Shown in pieces: positions 1 to 5,905 of a stretch of 7,455 nt of DNA (within the stretch, counting starts at the first letter, position 1; every line of letters begins with the position of its first letter). The notes under the pieces are model-generated. The model was given only the letters and a program-made list of their open reading frames with translations. It searched no databases and was not told the origin of the DNA. The stretch comes from Fidelibacterota bacterium REDSEA-S14_B6 (GTDB lineage Bacteria > Fidelibacterota > Marinisomatia > Marinisomatales > S15-B10). The position numbers and the translations under genes were made by a program. Location: NCBI GenBank assembly GCA_001626655.1, contig LUOC01000117.1, positions 1-7,455 on the forward strand. The letters are read 5' to 3'.

Positions 1-234
1 GCGATAGTCGTAGACTTTGAAGACCCGCGCCAGTTCGAAGGTGAGAAAGCTGAGGAAGGAGAAGCCGAAAAGAGCGGTCAGTCCTGAAATCCATCCCAGC
101 GAGCCGAGTCGGGCGCCGTACTCCACGATCTCTCTGCCGGTGGCGTAGCCGCCTCCGATCAGAACCGACTGCATGATCACGCCGGGAAGGACGTATCGGC
201 CAAACCCTCCCTCAAAGAATCTGTCAAGCTTCAT
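1..234 (-). CDS. YkvI-like multi-pass membrane protein, N-terminal part (runs off window)
   Basis: An open frame starts with ATG at 234 and stays open for 78 codons to the window edge; its 3' end lies outside. The start MKLDRFFEGGFGRYVLPG is followed by a hydrophobic stretch with a glycine-rich core, QSVLIGGGYATGREIVEY (about residues 22-39), and a second hydrophobic segment at about 45-67 ending in FELARVFKVYDYR. From memory, a small-residue-rich first helix followed by GREIVE and a later FE.AR.F..YDYR is typical of the uncharacterised YkvI membrane family (COG3949), whose helices resemble those of amino-acid and metal transporters. No substrate can be assigned. It begins 27 bases after the aldehyde dehydrogenase stop, on the same strand, with only a weak purine-rich stretch upstream, so it probably sits on the same transcript. 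The family call is from motif recognition only; that it is a membrane-protein gene is fairly secure. Confidence 0.7.
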   Translation of the reverse strand, partial: MKLDRFFEGGFGRYVLPGVIMQSVLIGGGYATGREIVEYGARLGSLGWISGLTALFGFSFLSFLTFELARVFKVYDYR

Positions 235-261
235 GAATCTGTCTCTTAGAACCGGGGCCGC

Positions 262-1575
262 TCAGCCGTAGAGAATCCGAATCAGCGCTCTGAAAAGCTT
301 CTTGGTTCCGCCGGCCACGGGAAACCACCACAATTCTTTCTTCAGTCCGAATCTATCTTCAACCACCGACTGGATTTGAGAGAAGCTCCTTAACCCTTCA
401 ATTCCATGGAGGCGGCCGATGCCGCTGTTCTTAGTCCCCCCGAACGGTAGATCGACGCAGAGGTAATTGGTCTCTACATCGTTGATGACAATGTTGCCGG
501 CCTGGACACGGCTCGCCAGCCGCCGGGCCTTCCTCTTATTGCGCGTGAAGATTGAAGCGTTCAGTCCAAACTTCATACTGTTCGCCTGCGCCACCGCCTC
601 ATCCTCATCACGGACGCGAGAAATCGCAATGGCGGGGCCGAATATCTCTTCCTTCATCAGCTCCGTACCGCCTTCAGCATCAGTGACGATCGTCGGCCGA
701 ACGAACAGTCCATCGCGTGGAGATTCACTCCCGCTCAGAACGGTTGCACCTTTACCTCTGGCATCGTCCAGCATGGCTGATACTTTCCCAAACTGAGTTT
801 CGGTCGTCATGCTTCCAAAATCAGAGATGGAGCGGTCGTCCCCTGTCGTCACATCGTCAGTCATTTCAGTGACAAGCTTGGTGAAATCCTCCGCCACCGC
901 TTCTTCCACGTAAACACGCTCCACAGAAATACAGGTCTGCCCCGCGTTGTGGAAACCACTCCAGACCGCCGCTCCGGCCGCCCGTTTCAAATTTGCATCT
1001 TTGAGAACAATGAGAGGATCCTTCCCGCCCAGCTCAAGAATTACCGGTTTCAGCCGTTCGGCACAACTGATTGCAATCTTCCGCCCTACCCCCACACTCC
1101 CCGTGAAAGCGATGAGGTCGGTGCCAGAGGACTCCACAAGGGACCTTCCCGTTTCACCGCCGCCGATGACAATCTGAAATATCCCTTCCGGCACGCCGGC
1201 GTCGTCGTAGATCTCCTTCATCTTCAGGGCCGTCAAAGGGGTGTGTTCCGACGGCTTCAGCACAATTCCGTTCCCCGCCAGCAGCGCTGGGACCACGAGG
1301 ATGGAAGGCTGAGTCAATGGATAATTCCACGGCGATATAGCTCCCACGACGCCGTGTGGTCTGTAGTGCACCGACCCCCGCTTGTTCTTCACCAGCAGCC
1401 CGAGAGGCCGTATTTCGGAAGCGAGCGCTCGAGGCGCCATTTTCCGGTTGAACCGCATGATCTCCAGGGTGGTCAGCATTTCAATGACGCCGTCGAAATC
1501 GGTCTTCCCCGTCTCCGAGAGCTCTGAGCCTTTCGGATAAACTTGGCGCGGTGCCGAACCGAGAGCCTGCGCCAC
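262..1575 (-). CDS. Aldehyde dehydrogenase, main catalytic part downstream of a frame break
   Basis: This frame carries nearly all of an NAD(P)-dependent aldehyde dehydrogenase, which oxidises an aldehyde to its carboxylate in the cytoplasm. Visible motifs, numbered in this 437-residue frame, are SPWNYP (81-86, with the oxyanion Asn84), KPSE (107-110, cofactor binding), FTGSVGVG (157-164), ELGGKDP with general-base Glu181, AGQTCIS with catalytic Cys215, EEIFGP (309-314) and LPFGGTKNSGIGR (376-388). All key residues are present. The GTG at 1575 is only where the frame opens. Residues 1-16 are out-of-frame readthrough, and the real N-terminus is in the neighbouring frame starting at 1736. Conserved sequence resumes at SELSETGK, residue 17. 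The tail, with KELWWFP and ending RILYG, resembles that of fatty or aromatic aldehyde dehydrogenases, but the substrate is not determined. The adjacent crotonase suggests acyl-CoA or aldehyde catabolism (inference). Confidence 0.9.
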   Translation of the reverse strand: MAQALGSAPRQVYPKGSELSETGKTDFDGVIEMLTTLEIMRFNRKMAPRALASEIRPLGLLVKNKRGSVHYRPHGVVGAISPWNYPLTQPSILVVPALLAGNGIVLKPSEHTPLTALKMKEIYDDAGVPEGIFQIVIGGGETGRSLVESSGTDLIAFTGSVGVGRKIAISCAERLKPVILELGGKDPLIVLKDANLKRAAGAAVWSGFHNAGQTCISVERVYVEEAVAEDFTKLVTEMTDDVTTGDDRSISDFGSMTTETQFGKVSAMLDDARGKGATVLSGSESPRDGLFVRPTIVTDAEGGTELMKEEIFGPAIAISRVRDEDEAVAQANSMKFGLNASIFTRNKRKARRLASRVQAGNIVINDVETNYLCVDLPFGGTKNSGIGRLHGIEGLRSFSQIQSVVEDRFGLKKELWWFPVAGGTKKLFRALIRILYG

Positions 1576-1736
1576 TCAGCCGCCGCTTCACGGGCAGTCC
1601 CAACCTTCTCCTCCACCTCTTCAGCCGAGGAGATGGGAAGCTCGTCCAGAACAGATCCCGAAGCCGGATCGAGGCACTGCAGCGTCGGTCGGTCGTTCAG
1701 CTGCCGACCAAGTTCAGTTTGTGTATCAGTGGTCAT
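1516..1736 (-). pseudogene. Aldehyde dehydrogenase N-terminal fragment, cut off by a frame break
   Basis: The true start of the aldehyde dehydrogenase is the ATG at 1736, which overlaps the crotonase stop as ATGA, the usual sign of translational coupling. The frame encodes an N-terminal coenzyme-binding start (residues about 18-70), including LQCLDPASGSVLDELPISS and the AAAEWRRLSVRHRAKFIRK helix found in this family. After Lys69-Ala70 (about 1527) the frame turns into arginine-rich nonsense and stops at 1473. Conserved sequence continues in the other frame from about 1527. The family normally has roughly 13 more residues between RAKFIRK and SETGK, so this is a short deletion plus a frame change; 3n+1 bases would have to be restored. 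As written, no full-length enzyme can be made. It may be a real pseudogene or an assembly fault. Confidence 0.8.
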
Positions 1737-2434
1737 TTTCCCTTGAAATTCGGTTTTCTCTTTTCAACAAAAGCTTTTGTCCCCTCCACTCTGTCGTCGG
1801 TGCTGAAGGCGATTCCGAACAGGTTTGCTTCATACTCCAGCCCCTGCTCCTGCGTCATCTCCACTCCTCTGTTCACCGCCTCGAGAGAGAGCCGGACCGC
1901 TTCGGGCCCACGCTTCAGAATAGATTGGGCCACCTCCTGACATTTTTCAATCAATTCATCGGGGGGAGTTACATAGTTCACGAGGCCCATCTCGAGGGCC
2001 CTCTCCGCCGACACCATCTCACCGCCGGCGATCATTTCGATGGCTCTCCCTTTTCCCACGAGGCGCGGAAGACGTTGAGTGCCACCCCAGCCGGGGATGA
2101 TCCCAAGGTTCACTTCCGGCTGACCGAACAGAGCCGAGGTCGAAGCGATCCTTATGTGGCACGCCATCGCCACTTCGCATCCACCTCCAAGGGCATAACC
2201 ATTAACCGCGGCGATGACGATTCTGGGGAAATCCTCGATAAGGTTGGTCGCAATGAACGCCTTTTCGCCCGCCCCTGTAAGGATGACGGCGCCAACATTC
2301 TCATCCGCCCTAATCCCTCTGAAAACATCTTTCAGCTCATTCACCGTCTCGCTATTGAGGGCGTTGAGCGCGTCAGGACGGTTCACCGTTACAAGGGCGG
2401 TACGATCCTCAATTTCCGTTAGAATATTTGCCAT
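1733..2434 (-). CDS. Enoyl-CoA hydratase/crotonase with an internal in-frame deletion
   Basis: A crotonase-fold protein, most like short-chain enoyl-CoA hydratases that add water to trans-2-enoyl-CoA in beta-oxidation or related acyl-CoA pathways. It has NRPDALNALN (18-27), VILTGAGEKAFIA (50-62), VIAAVNGYALGGGCE with catalytic Glu87, FGQPEVNLGIIPGWGGTQR with catalytic Glu107, and the C-terminal KAFVEKRKPNFKGK. At 233 residues it is about 25 shorter than the usual 257-260. The shortfall falls at Ala62-Thr63, where the expected AGADI oxyanion-hole segment and the following helix are missing. The frame is kept, but acyl-CoA binding and catalysis should be badly impaired. ATG 2434 is preceded by GAGG seven bases upstream and lies one base after the trkH stop; its own stop overlaps the aldehyde dehydrogenase start. 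Family identity is secure; activity of this version is doubtful. Confidence 0.93.
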   Translation of the reverse strand: MANILTEIEDRTALVTVNRPDALNALNSETVNELKDVFRGIRADENVGAVILTGAGEKAFIATNLIEDFPRIVIAAVNGYALGGGCEVAMACHIRIASTSALFGQPEVNLGIIPGWGGTQRLPRLVGKGRAIEMIAGGEMVSAERALEMGLVNYVTPPDELIEKCQEVAQSILKRGPEAVRLSLEAVNRGVEMTQEQGLEYEANLFGIAFSTDDRVEGTKAFVEKRKPNFKGK

Positions 2435-2435
2435 C

Positions 2436-3911
2436 TTACCGCCTCGAGAATAGGGTACTCAAGAATACCATCACAGTAAATATCTCAAGCCTGCCGAGAA
2501 GCATGCAAAACATGAGAAGCAACTTCCCCAGATCGGGAAGATGGGCATAGTTGGACGCAGGCCCAACTGAACCATGGGCAGGTCCTACGTTGCCTATAGA
2601 GGCAGCTGTGGCACTGAACGCTGATTCGATGTCTAACCCTAAAGCAGCAAGGATTACAGAAACAACAACAAATACCGTCACAGAAAATAGGACAAAGCCA
2701 ATTGTGCTCCTTATCACTTCTTCGGTAACCAACTGCCGGCCAATCCTGACGGGTATGACCGCACGAGGGTGAAGGAGTCGCTTGATCTCAGAAAGGCTAT
2801 ACTTGATTACAACCATAATTCGGGCGATTTTCATCCCACCTGCTGTTGAACCGGCGCAGCCGCCGACGAACATCAGAAGAATAAGTGAGATTTGGGCAAA
2901 GGGACCCCACTGAACGTAATCGGCTGTGGTGAATCCGGTTGTAGTAAGAATCGACATCGATTGAAACAACGAGTCTCTAAAAACTTCGTGTGTCAATGCT
3001 TCACTACGTAAAGCGAGGTTTAATGTCAAGAAGAAGGTTACTAATACAATTAATATTCCATAGAATTTGAACTCGCCATCCTTGAAATAGCCCATTTGTT
3101 TAGGAGAAGCGATCATCTTCCAGTGAAGGGTGAAGTTGACGCCGGCGATAAACATGAAAATGATGATCACATACTCGATATAGGCGCTGTTAAAATGAGC
3201 GATGCTCGCATTCTTAGTTGAAAATCCCCCTATCGCAACAGTTGTAAATGAGTGGCAGAGTGAATCAAAAAAACTCATACCCCCAAAAGAGAGTAATACA
3301 ACTTGAATAGCCGTAAGCCCAGTGTAAATAATCCACAAACTTTTAGCTGTTTCTTGAACTCGCGGTTTGATCTTATCAGGAACTGGCCCCGGCAATTCGG
3401 CCCGAAACAGCAGCACGCCGCCGACGCCGAGGAGGGGGAGAATGGCGATGGAGAAAACAATGATCCCCATGCCGCCGATCCATTGAGTAAAACTGCGCCA
3501 GAAGAGCACCCCCTTGCTGAGGCTTTCGATGCCATTGGTCAGGTGAGGATGGGTTTCAGGGTTGCCGAGAATCGACGCACCGGTAGTGGTGACGCCGGAC
3601 ATGGATTCGAAGAAGGCGTCGACCAGGCTCGGGATTGCACCTGTCATGATGAAGGGAAGCGCTGAAAAGAGCGCCACGGCGAACCAGACGAGCGTTACAA
3701 TGGCGAACCCGTCCTTTACCGACAGGTTGATCTTTCCTCTTGTCATGAACCAGACCGGCAGACTTACGGCAATTGTAATTCCAGAGGATATGAGAATACC
3801 TTCCAAATCCGGTTCACTATAATAAAAAGACCACGCCGCAGCAAACAGCATGGTCAGACCGAGGAAGGTCAAGATTGCAGCTAAGACATTAAGAATCGAA
3901 CGAACGTGCAT
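2436..3911 (-). CDS. trkH: Potassium uptake protein TrkH, membrane pore subunit
   Basis: TrkH forms the potassium-conducting channel of the Trk system in the inner membrane and is gated by the TrkA ring. The 491-residue protein is full length and strongly hydrophobic. All four pore-loop filters typical of the family are visible: SGVTTTGAS (105-113), TTVAIGGFST (223-232), ILTTTGFTTADY (321-332) and AASIGNVGPAHG (436-447). The intramembrane gating-loop segment GGCAGSTAGGMKIAR (350-364) and the conserved C-terminal LLGRLEIFTVMVFL are also present. ATG 3911 lies four bases after the trkA stop (TGAATGAATG), with no strong ribosome site of its own, which fits translational coupling. It is one of the intact genes here. 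Base composition changes abruptly within it: the part encoding the middle of the protein is AT-rich, and the part at about 3400-3750 is GC-rich. Confidence 0.97.
   Translation of the reverse strand: MHVRSILNVLAAILTFLGLTMLFAAAWSFYYSEPDLEGILISSGITIAVSLPVWFMTRGKINLSVKDGFAIVTLVWFAVALFSALPFIMTGAIPSLVDAFFESMSGVTTTGASILGNPETHPHLTNGIESLSKGVLFWRSFTQWIGGMGIIVFSIAILPLLGVGGVLLFRAELPGPVPDKIKPRVQETAKSLWIIYTGLTAIQVVLLSFGGMSFFDSLCHSFTTVAIGGFSTKNASIAHFNSAYIEYVIIIFMFIAGVNFTLHWKMIASPKQMGYFKDGEFKFYGILIVLVTFFLTLNLALRSEALTHEVFRDSLFQSMSILTTTGFTTADYVQWGPFAQISLILLMFVGGCAGSTAGGMKIARIMVVIKYSLSEIKRLLHPRAVIPVRIGRQLVTEEVIRSTIGFVLFSVTVFVVVSVILAALGLDIESAFSATAASIGNVGPAHGSVGPASNYAHLPDLGKLLLMFCMLLGRLEIFTVMVFLSTLFSRR
2442..2445 (-). 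promoter_or_regulatory. Likely ribosome binding site for the crotonase gene
   Basis: On the minus strand GAGG occurs seven bases before ATG 2434, within the last codons of trkH. The spacing is good and it supports both the chosen start and coupling to trkH. Confidence 0.45.
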
Positions 3912-3915
3912 TCAT

Positions 3916-5196
3916 TCACTTGAACATTTTTTCGACCTGCGAAACAGCGCTGGGGAGACAAAAGACGAGGACAGAGTCCTCCTCTGTGAATGATCTCGGA
4001 AACTTCAGTTCAGAGAGGGTCTTCTGAGTAATCTTGCTCCTTGGAGCGGGACTCAATTCAATCGCCTCCACATCCACGTCCTCAAAATTGGTGACAAGAA
4101 GCTGCTCATCAAGCTTGATATAATCAAGAATTTCAGTGACTGTACACATATTCTTACTCACTACTGCATCAAGACCAATGACCTTCATAGCCGGAATGTA
4201 TTCGGTTGTGGAGACGTGGATTATGGTCTGACGAGCGCCAAGATGCTTTGCAAGCATGGCCGACAGCAGGTTGGTCTGCTCATTTTCAGTCACTGCGATG
4301 AAGCTGTCGAGCTCCTCTGGATCTTCCATGCGAAGGAACTCGATGTCAGTTCCATCGCCATTCAGAACAAGGGTCTTGGAGAGCTCTGATGCCAATGTTT
4401 GCGCTTTTTCGCGATTCTTTTCCACAAGGCGAACTTCAATTTCCTCCTCAAGTGCAAGGGCCACGGCGCGACCGATCTTACCGCCTCCTAAGATCATCAC
4501 ATTCTTTGTCTCGCGGACCGGTTTCCCGATCAAATACATCAAGTTCTCTACATGTTCTTTTCTTACGAGGAAATAGCAAATATCATTGATCTCTATCACT
4601 GTATCCCCGTGTGGCACGAGTGTATCTTGCCCACGAAGAATCCCAACAGTATTAAATACAAGAGAAGTTTTGTCAGGTTGAATCTCTTCTAATAACTTTC
4701 CAATAACGGGGCACCCATTGTCCAGACGAACCCCGATAAGTTGAAGTCTCCCCCCTTCGAAATCGACCACGGACGTTGCAGAAGTCTGTCTCACGAGACG
4801 CGTGATCTCAGAAGTGGCGGCCATCTCGGGGTGAATTACCTTGTCGATCCCGAAACGCTCCGGCCGGATGATCGCCTCTTTATGAGAGTACTCCGTATTG
4901 CGCAGACGTGCGATAATCTTCCGTGCCCCGAGTTCGTGTGACAACTGGGAGGCGATGAGGTTGACTTCATCAATTCTTGTAACGGCTACGACAATATCAG
5001 CCTTACCCACCGCTGCTTCTTTCAGCACATCCGGACTGGCGCCGTCACCCTTGACTGTAATGACATCAAGATTCTCGGCGGCTCGCCGAACCTTCTCCTT
5101 GGCGATATCGATTATGCTGATATCGTAGTCTTCCTCGCTCAGCCCTTTCGCCAGATGGAATCCCACCTCACCGGCGCCGATTACAACAATCTTCAT
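3916..5196 (-). CDS. trkA: Trk potassium transporter regulatory subunit TrkA, C-terminal domain shortened
   Basis: TrkA is the cytoplasmic nucleotide-binding subunit that gates TrkH. Two RCK units are visible. The first Rossmann domain starts with VVIGAGEVGFHLA (4-16; GxGxxG) and is followed by a TrkA-C domain (about 150-225, including DKTSLVFNTVGI and LVPHGDTVIE). The second Rossmann domain starts with VMILGGGKIGRAVA (233-246), and the second TrkA-C domain begins near residue 375. The second TrkA-C domain is incomplete: TLSELKFPR (393-401) is joined directly to SFTEEDSVLVFCLP. Aligned with the first TrkA-C copy in the same protein, about 20-22 residues are absent, giving 426 residues instead of roughly 450. 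Start ATG 5196 abuts the preceding TAG, with AAGG just upstream. The identity is firm; whether this form gates TrkH normally is unclear. Confidence 0.96.
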   Translation of the reverse strand: MKIVVIGAGEVGFHLAKGLSEEDYDISIIDIAKEKVRRAAENLDVITVKGDGASPDVLKEAAVGKADIVVAVTRIDEVNLIASQLSHELGARKIIARLRNTEYSHKEAIIRPERFGIDKVIHPEMAATSEITRLVRQTSATSVVDFEGGRLQLIGVRLDNGCPVIGKLLEEIQPDKTSLVFNTVGILRGQDTLVPHGDTVIEINDICYFLVRKEHVENLMYLIGKPVRETKNVMILGGGKIGRAVALALEEEIEVRLVEKNREKAQTLASELSKTLVLNGDGTDIEFLRMEDPEELDSFIAVTENEQTNLLSAMLAKHLGARQTIIHVSTTEYIPAMKVIGLDAVVSKNMCTVTEILDYIKLDEQLLVTNFEDVDVEAIELSPAPRSKITQKTLSELKFPRSFTEEDSVLVFCLPSAVSQVEKMFK

Positions 5197-5463
5197 CTAC
5201 CTTAGCAGCACCATCTTCATGGCGTGATAATTGATCCCCACTTTCATGGAACAGACGTACTCGCCGGAGGAGACAGCGACACCGTCGTCATCTAAGCCGT
5301 CCCACGGCTTTGCGTGATAGCCCGCCGGCAGGACAGAGCGGTTCTCCAACGTCCGAATCCGGTTCCCCTCTACGTCGTAAATGATGAGACTGACAAGGGC
5401 TGATTCGGGAAGATCAAACCTGATGACCGTCTCATCGTTAAAGGGGTTCGGGAAGTTCTGGTC
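5197..5463 (-). pseudogene. C-terminal sorting domain (type IX secretion/FlgD-like), out-of-frame fragment of the cohesin-like protein
   Basis: Reading minus-strand codons from 5463 to the TAG at 5197-5199 gives about 88 residues. They begin DQNFPNPFNDETVIRFDLPE and continue with VSLIIYDVEGNRIRTLEN, AGYHAKPWDGLDDDG, VSSGEYVCSMKV and the terminal KMVLLR. This is the usual order of a C-terminal sorting domain of the type IX secretion family and of the related FlgD Ig-like fold: an NFPNPFN opening, an IYDV.G..IRTL strand, a W.G.D..G turn, a SGEY strand, and a basic-hydrophobic end. Such domains direct cargo across the outer membrane in FCB bacteria. No start codon or ribosome site precedes it, so it is the tail of the gene that starts at 5819, separated by a frame break. 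Its stop abuts the trkA ATG. Confidence 0.85.
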
Positions 5464-5819
5464 CCTTCATAATCGCCTTTGGCACTGAGGGGAATCATCA
5501 GAACCGGTTCGTCCAGGTCCAGTGTCTCCCCCTCCATCGAGAACGCCACCACTTTCAGGCTGGCCGAATCTCGCTTTGTCTTGAGGGAAAACGCGTGGTT
5601 GCGCGTCGAGAGTGTAGGGACGCCCACATCGATGGCCGATGGATCGAAGGCGACTTCGAACTGCATTCCGCTGATGGATTCATCGCTTCGGACCGACAGA
5701 TAGATCAGATCATCGCTCCCCTTTACAAGAGACACTTCGGAGAAGACCACCTCCGTCTCTTCAGCAGAGACGAGGCCGGCGGCGATGAACAAGAGAGGCA
5801 GGATGCGACGGACAGTCAT
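5370..5819 (-). CDS. Secreted cohesin-like domain protein, N-terminal part before a frame break
   Basis: From ATG 5819 the protein opens with a clear signal peptide: MTVRR, then the hydrophobic ILPLLFIAAGLV, then SA as a plausible cleavage site near residue 19. The mature part (about 20-119) has alternating strands, including LIYLSVRSDESISGMQFEV and AFDPSAIDVG. The segment of the form GMQFEVAFDP and the later LKVVAFSMEG...LMIPLSAKG match the cohesin/carbohydrate-binding-like fold found in many FCB surface proteins. After Gly119 (5463) the frame becomes nonsense and stops at 5370, while the sorting domain continues in another frame. The last cohesin strands and any linker are missing. The frame is open upstream to 5924, but that extension has no signal-peptide logic and overlaps the kinase, so ATG 5819 is preferred. 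No enzymatic role is suggested; surface exposure or secretion is inferred. Confidence 0.75.
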   Translation of the reverse strand: MTVRRILPLLFIAAGLVSAEETEVVFSEVSLVKGSDDLIYLSVRSDESISGMQFEVAFDPSAIDVGVPTLSTRNHAFSLKTKRDSASLKVVAFSMEGETLDLDEPVLMIPLSAKGDYEGTRTSRTPLTMRRSSGLIFPNQPLSVSSFTT

Positions 5820-5905
5820 CAGATCATCATCCAGTGAAGGGTAAAGTAAGAAGATTCGGGGAGATAGTCCAACAGGGATTCTGCGAGTTTCTCTAATTGG
5901 CGCAC
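5819..5905 (-). CDS. Possible 28-residue small ORF between kinase and secreted protein
   Basis: The 73 bases between the kinase stop and the secreted-protein start contain an open frame from GTG 5905 to TGA 5819-5821. The peptide runs MRQLEKLAESLLDYLPESS and then YFTLHWMMI. A GAGGAG stretch lies about 11 bases upstream of the GTG, slightly far for a ribosome site. The start overlaps the kinase end by 13 bases, and the stop overlaps the next ATG as TGATG, the same tight packing as elsewhere in this cluster. The first half could form an amphipathic helix. No family is recognised. It could be a genuine small protein, a coupling leader for the next gene, a remnant of a longer deleted gene, or chance; the overlap pattern is the main support. 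Confidence 0.35.
   Translation of the reverse strand: MRQLEKLAESLLDYLPESSYFTLHWMMI

Noticed and set aside
235..261. Terminator or promoter between aldehyde dehydrogenase and the YkvI-like gene
   Set aside because: Only 27 bases are available; no stem-loop with a T-run and no convincing -35/-10 pair is visible.
949..1527. Plus-strand ORF of 192 codons antisense to the aldehyde dehydrogenase
   Set aside because: The translation is rich in Arg, His and Pro with no domain; the opposite strand encodes conserved catalytic motifs across the same bases.
1515..1535. Programmed ribosomal frameshift in the aldehyde dehydrogenase
   Set aside because: There is no X XXY YYZ slippery heptamer at the join, and a slip would not supply the roughly 13 conserved residues that are absent.
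1721..2422. Plus-strand ORF of 233 codons antisense to the crotonase
   Set aside because: It mirrors the crotonase gene almost exactly, has no recognisable domain, and the minus-strand frame carries strong family motifs; it is a shadow frame.
3303..3665. Plus-strand ORF of 120 codons inside trkH
   Set aside because: It is antisense to clear TrkH transmembrane and pore sequence and shows no domain of its own.
5455..5470. Programmed frameshift joining the cohesin-like part to the sorting domain
   Set aside because: No slippery heptamer is present (the site reads GAAGGGACC), and the end of the cohesin fold and linker would still be missing.
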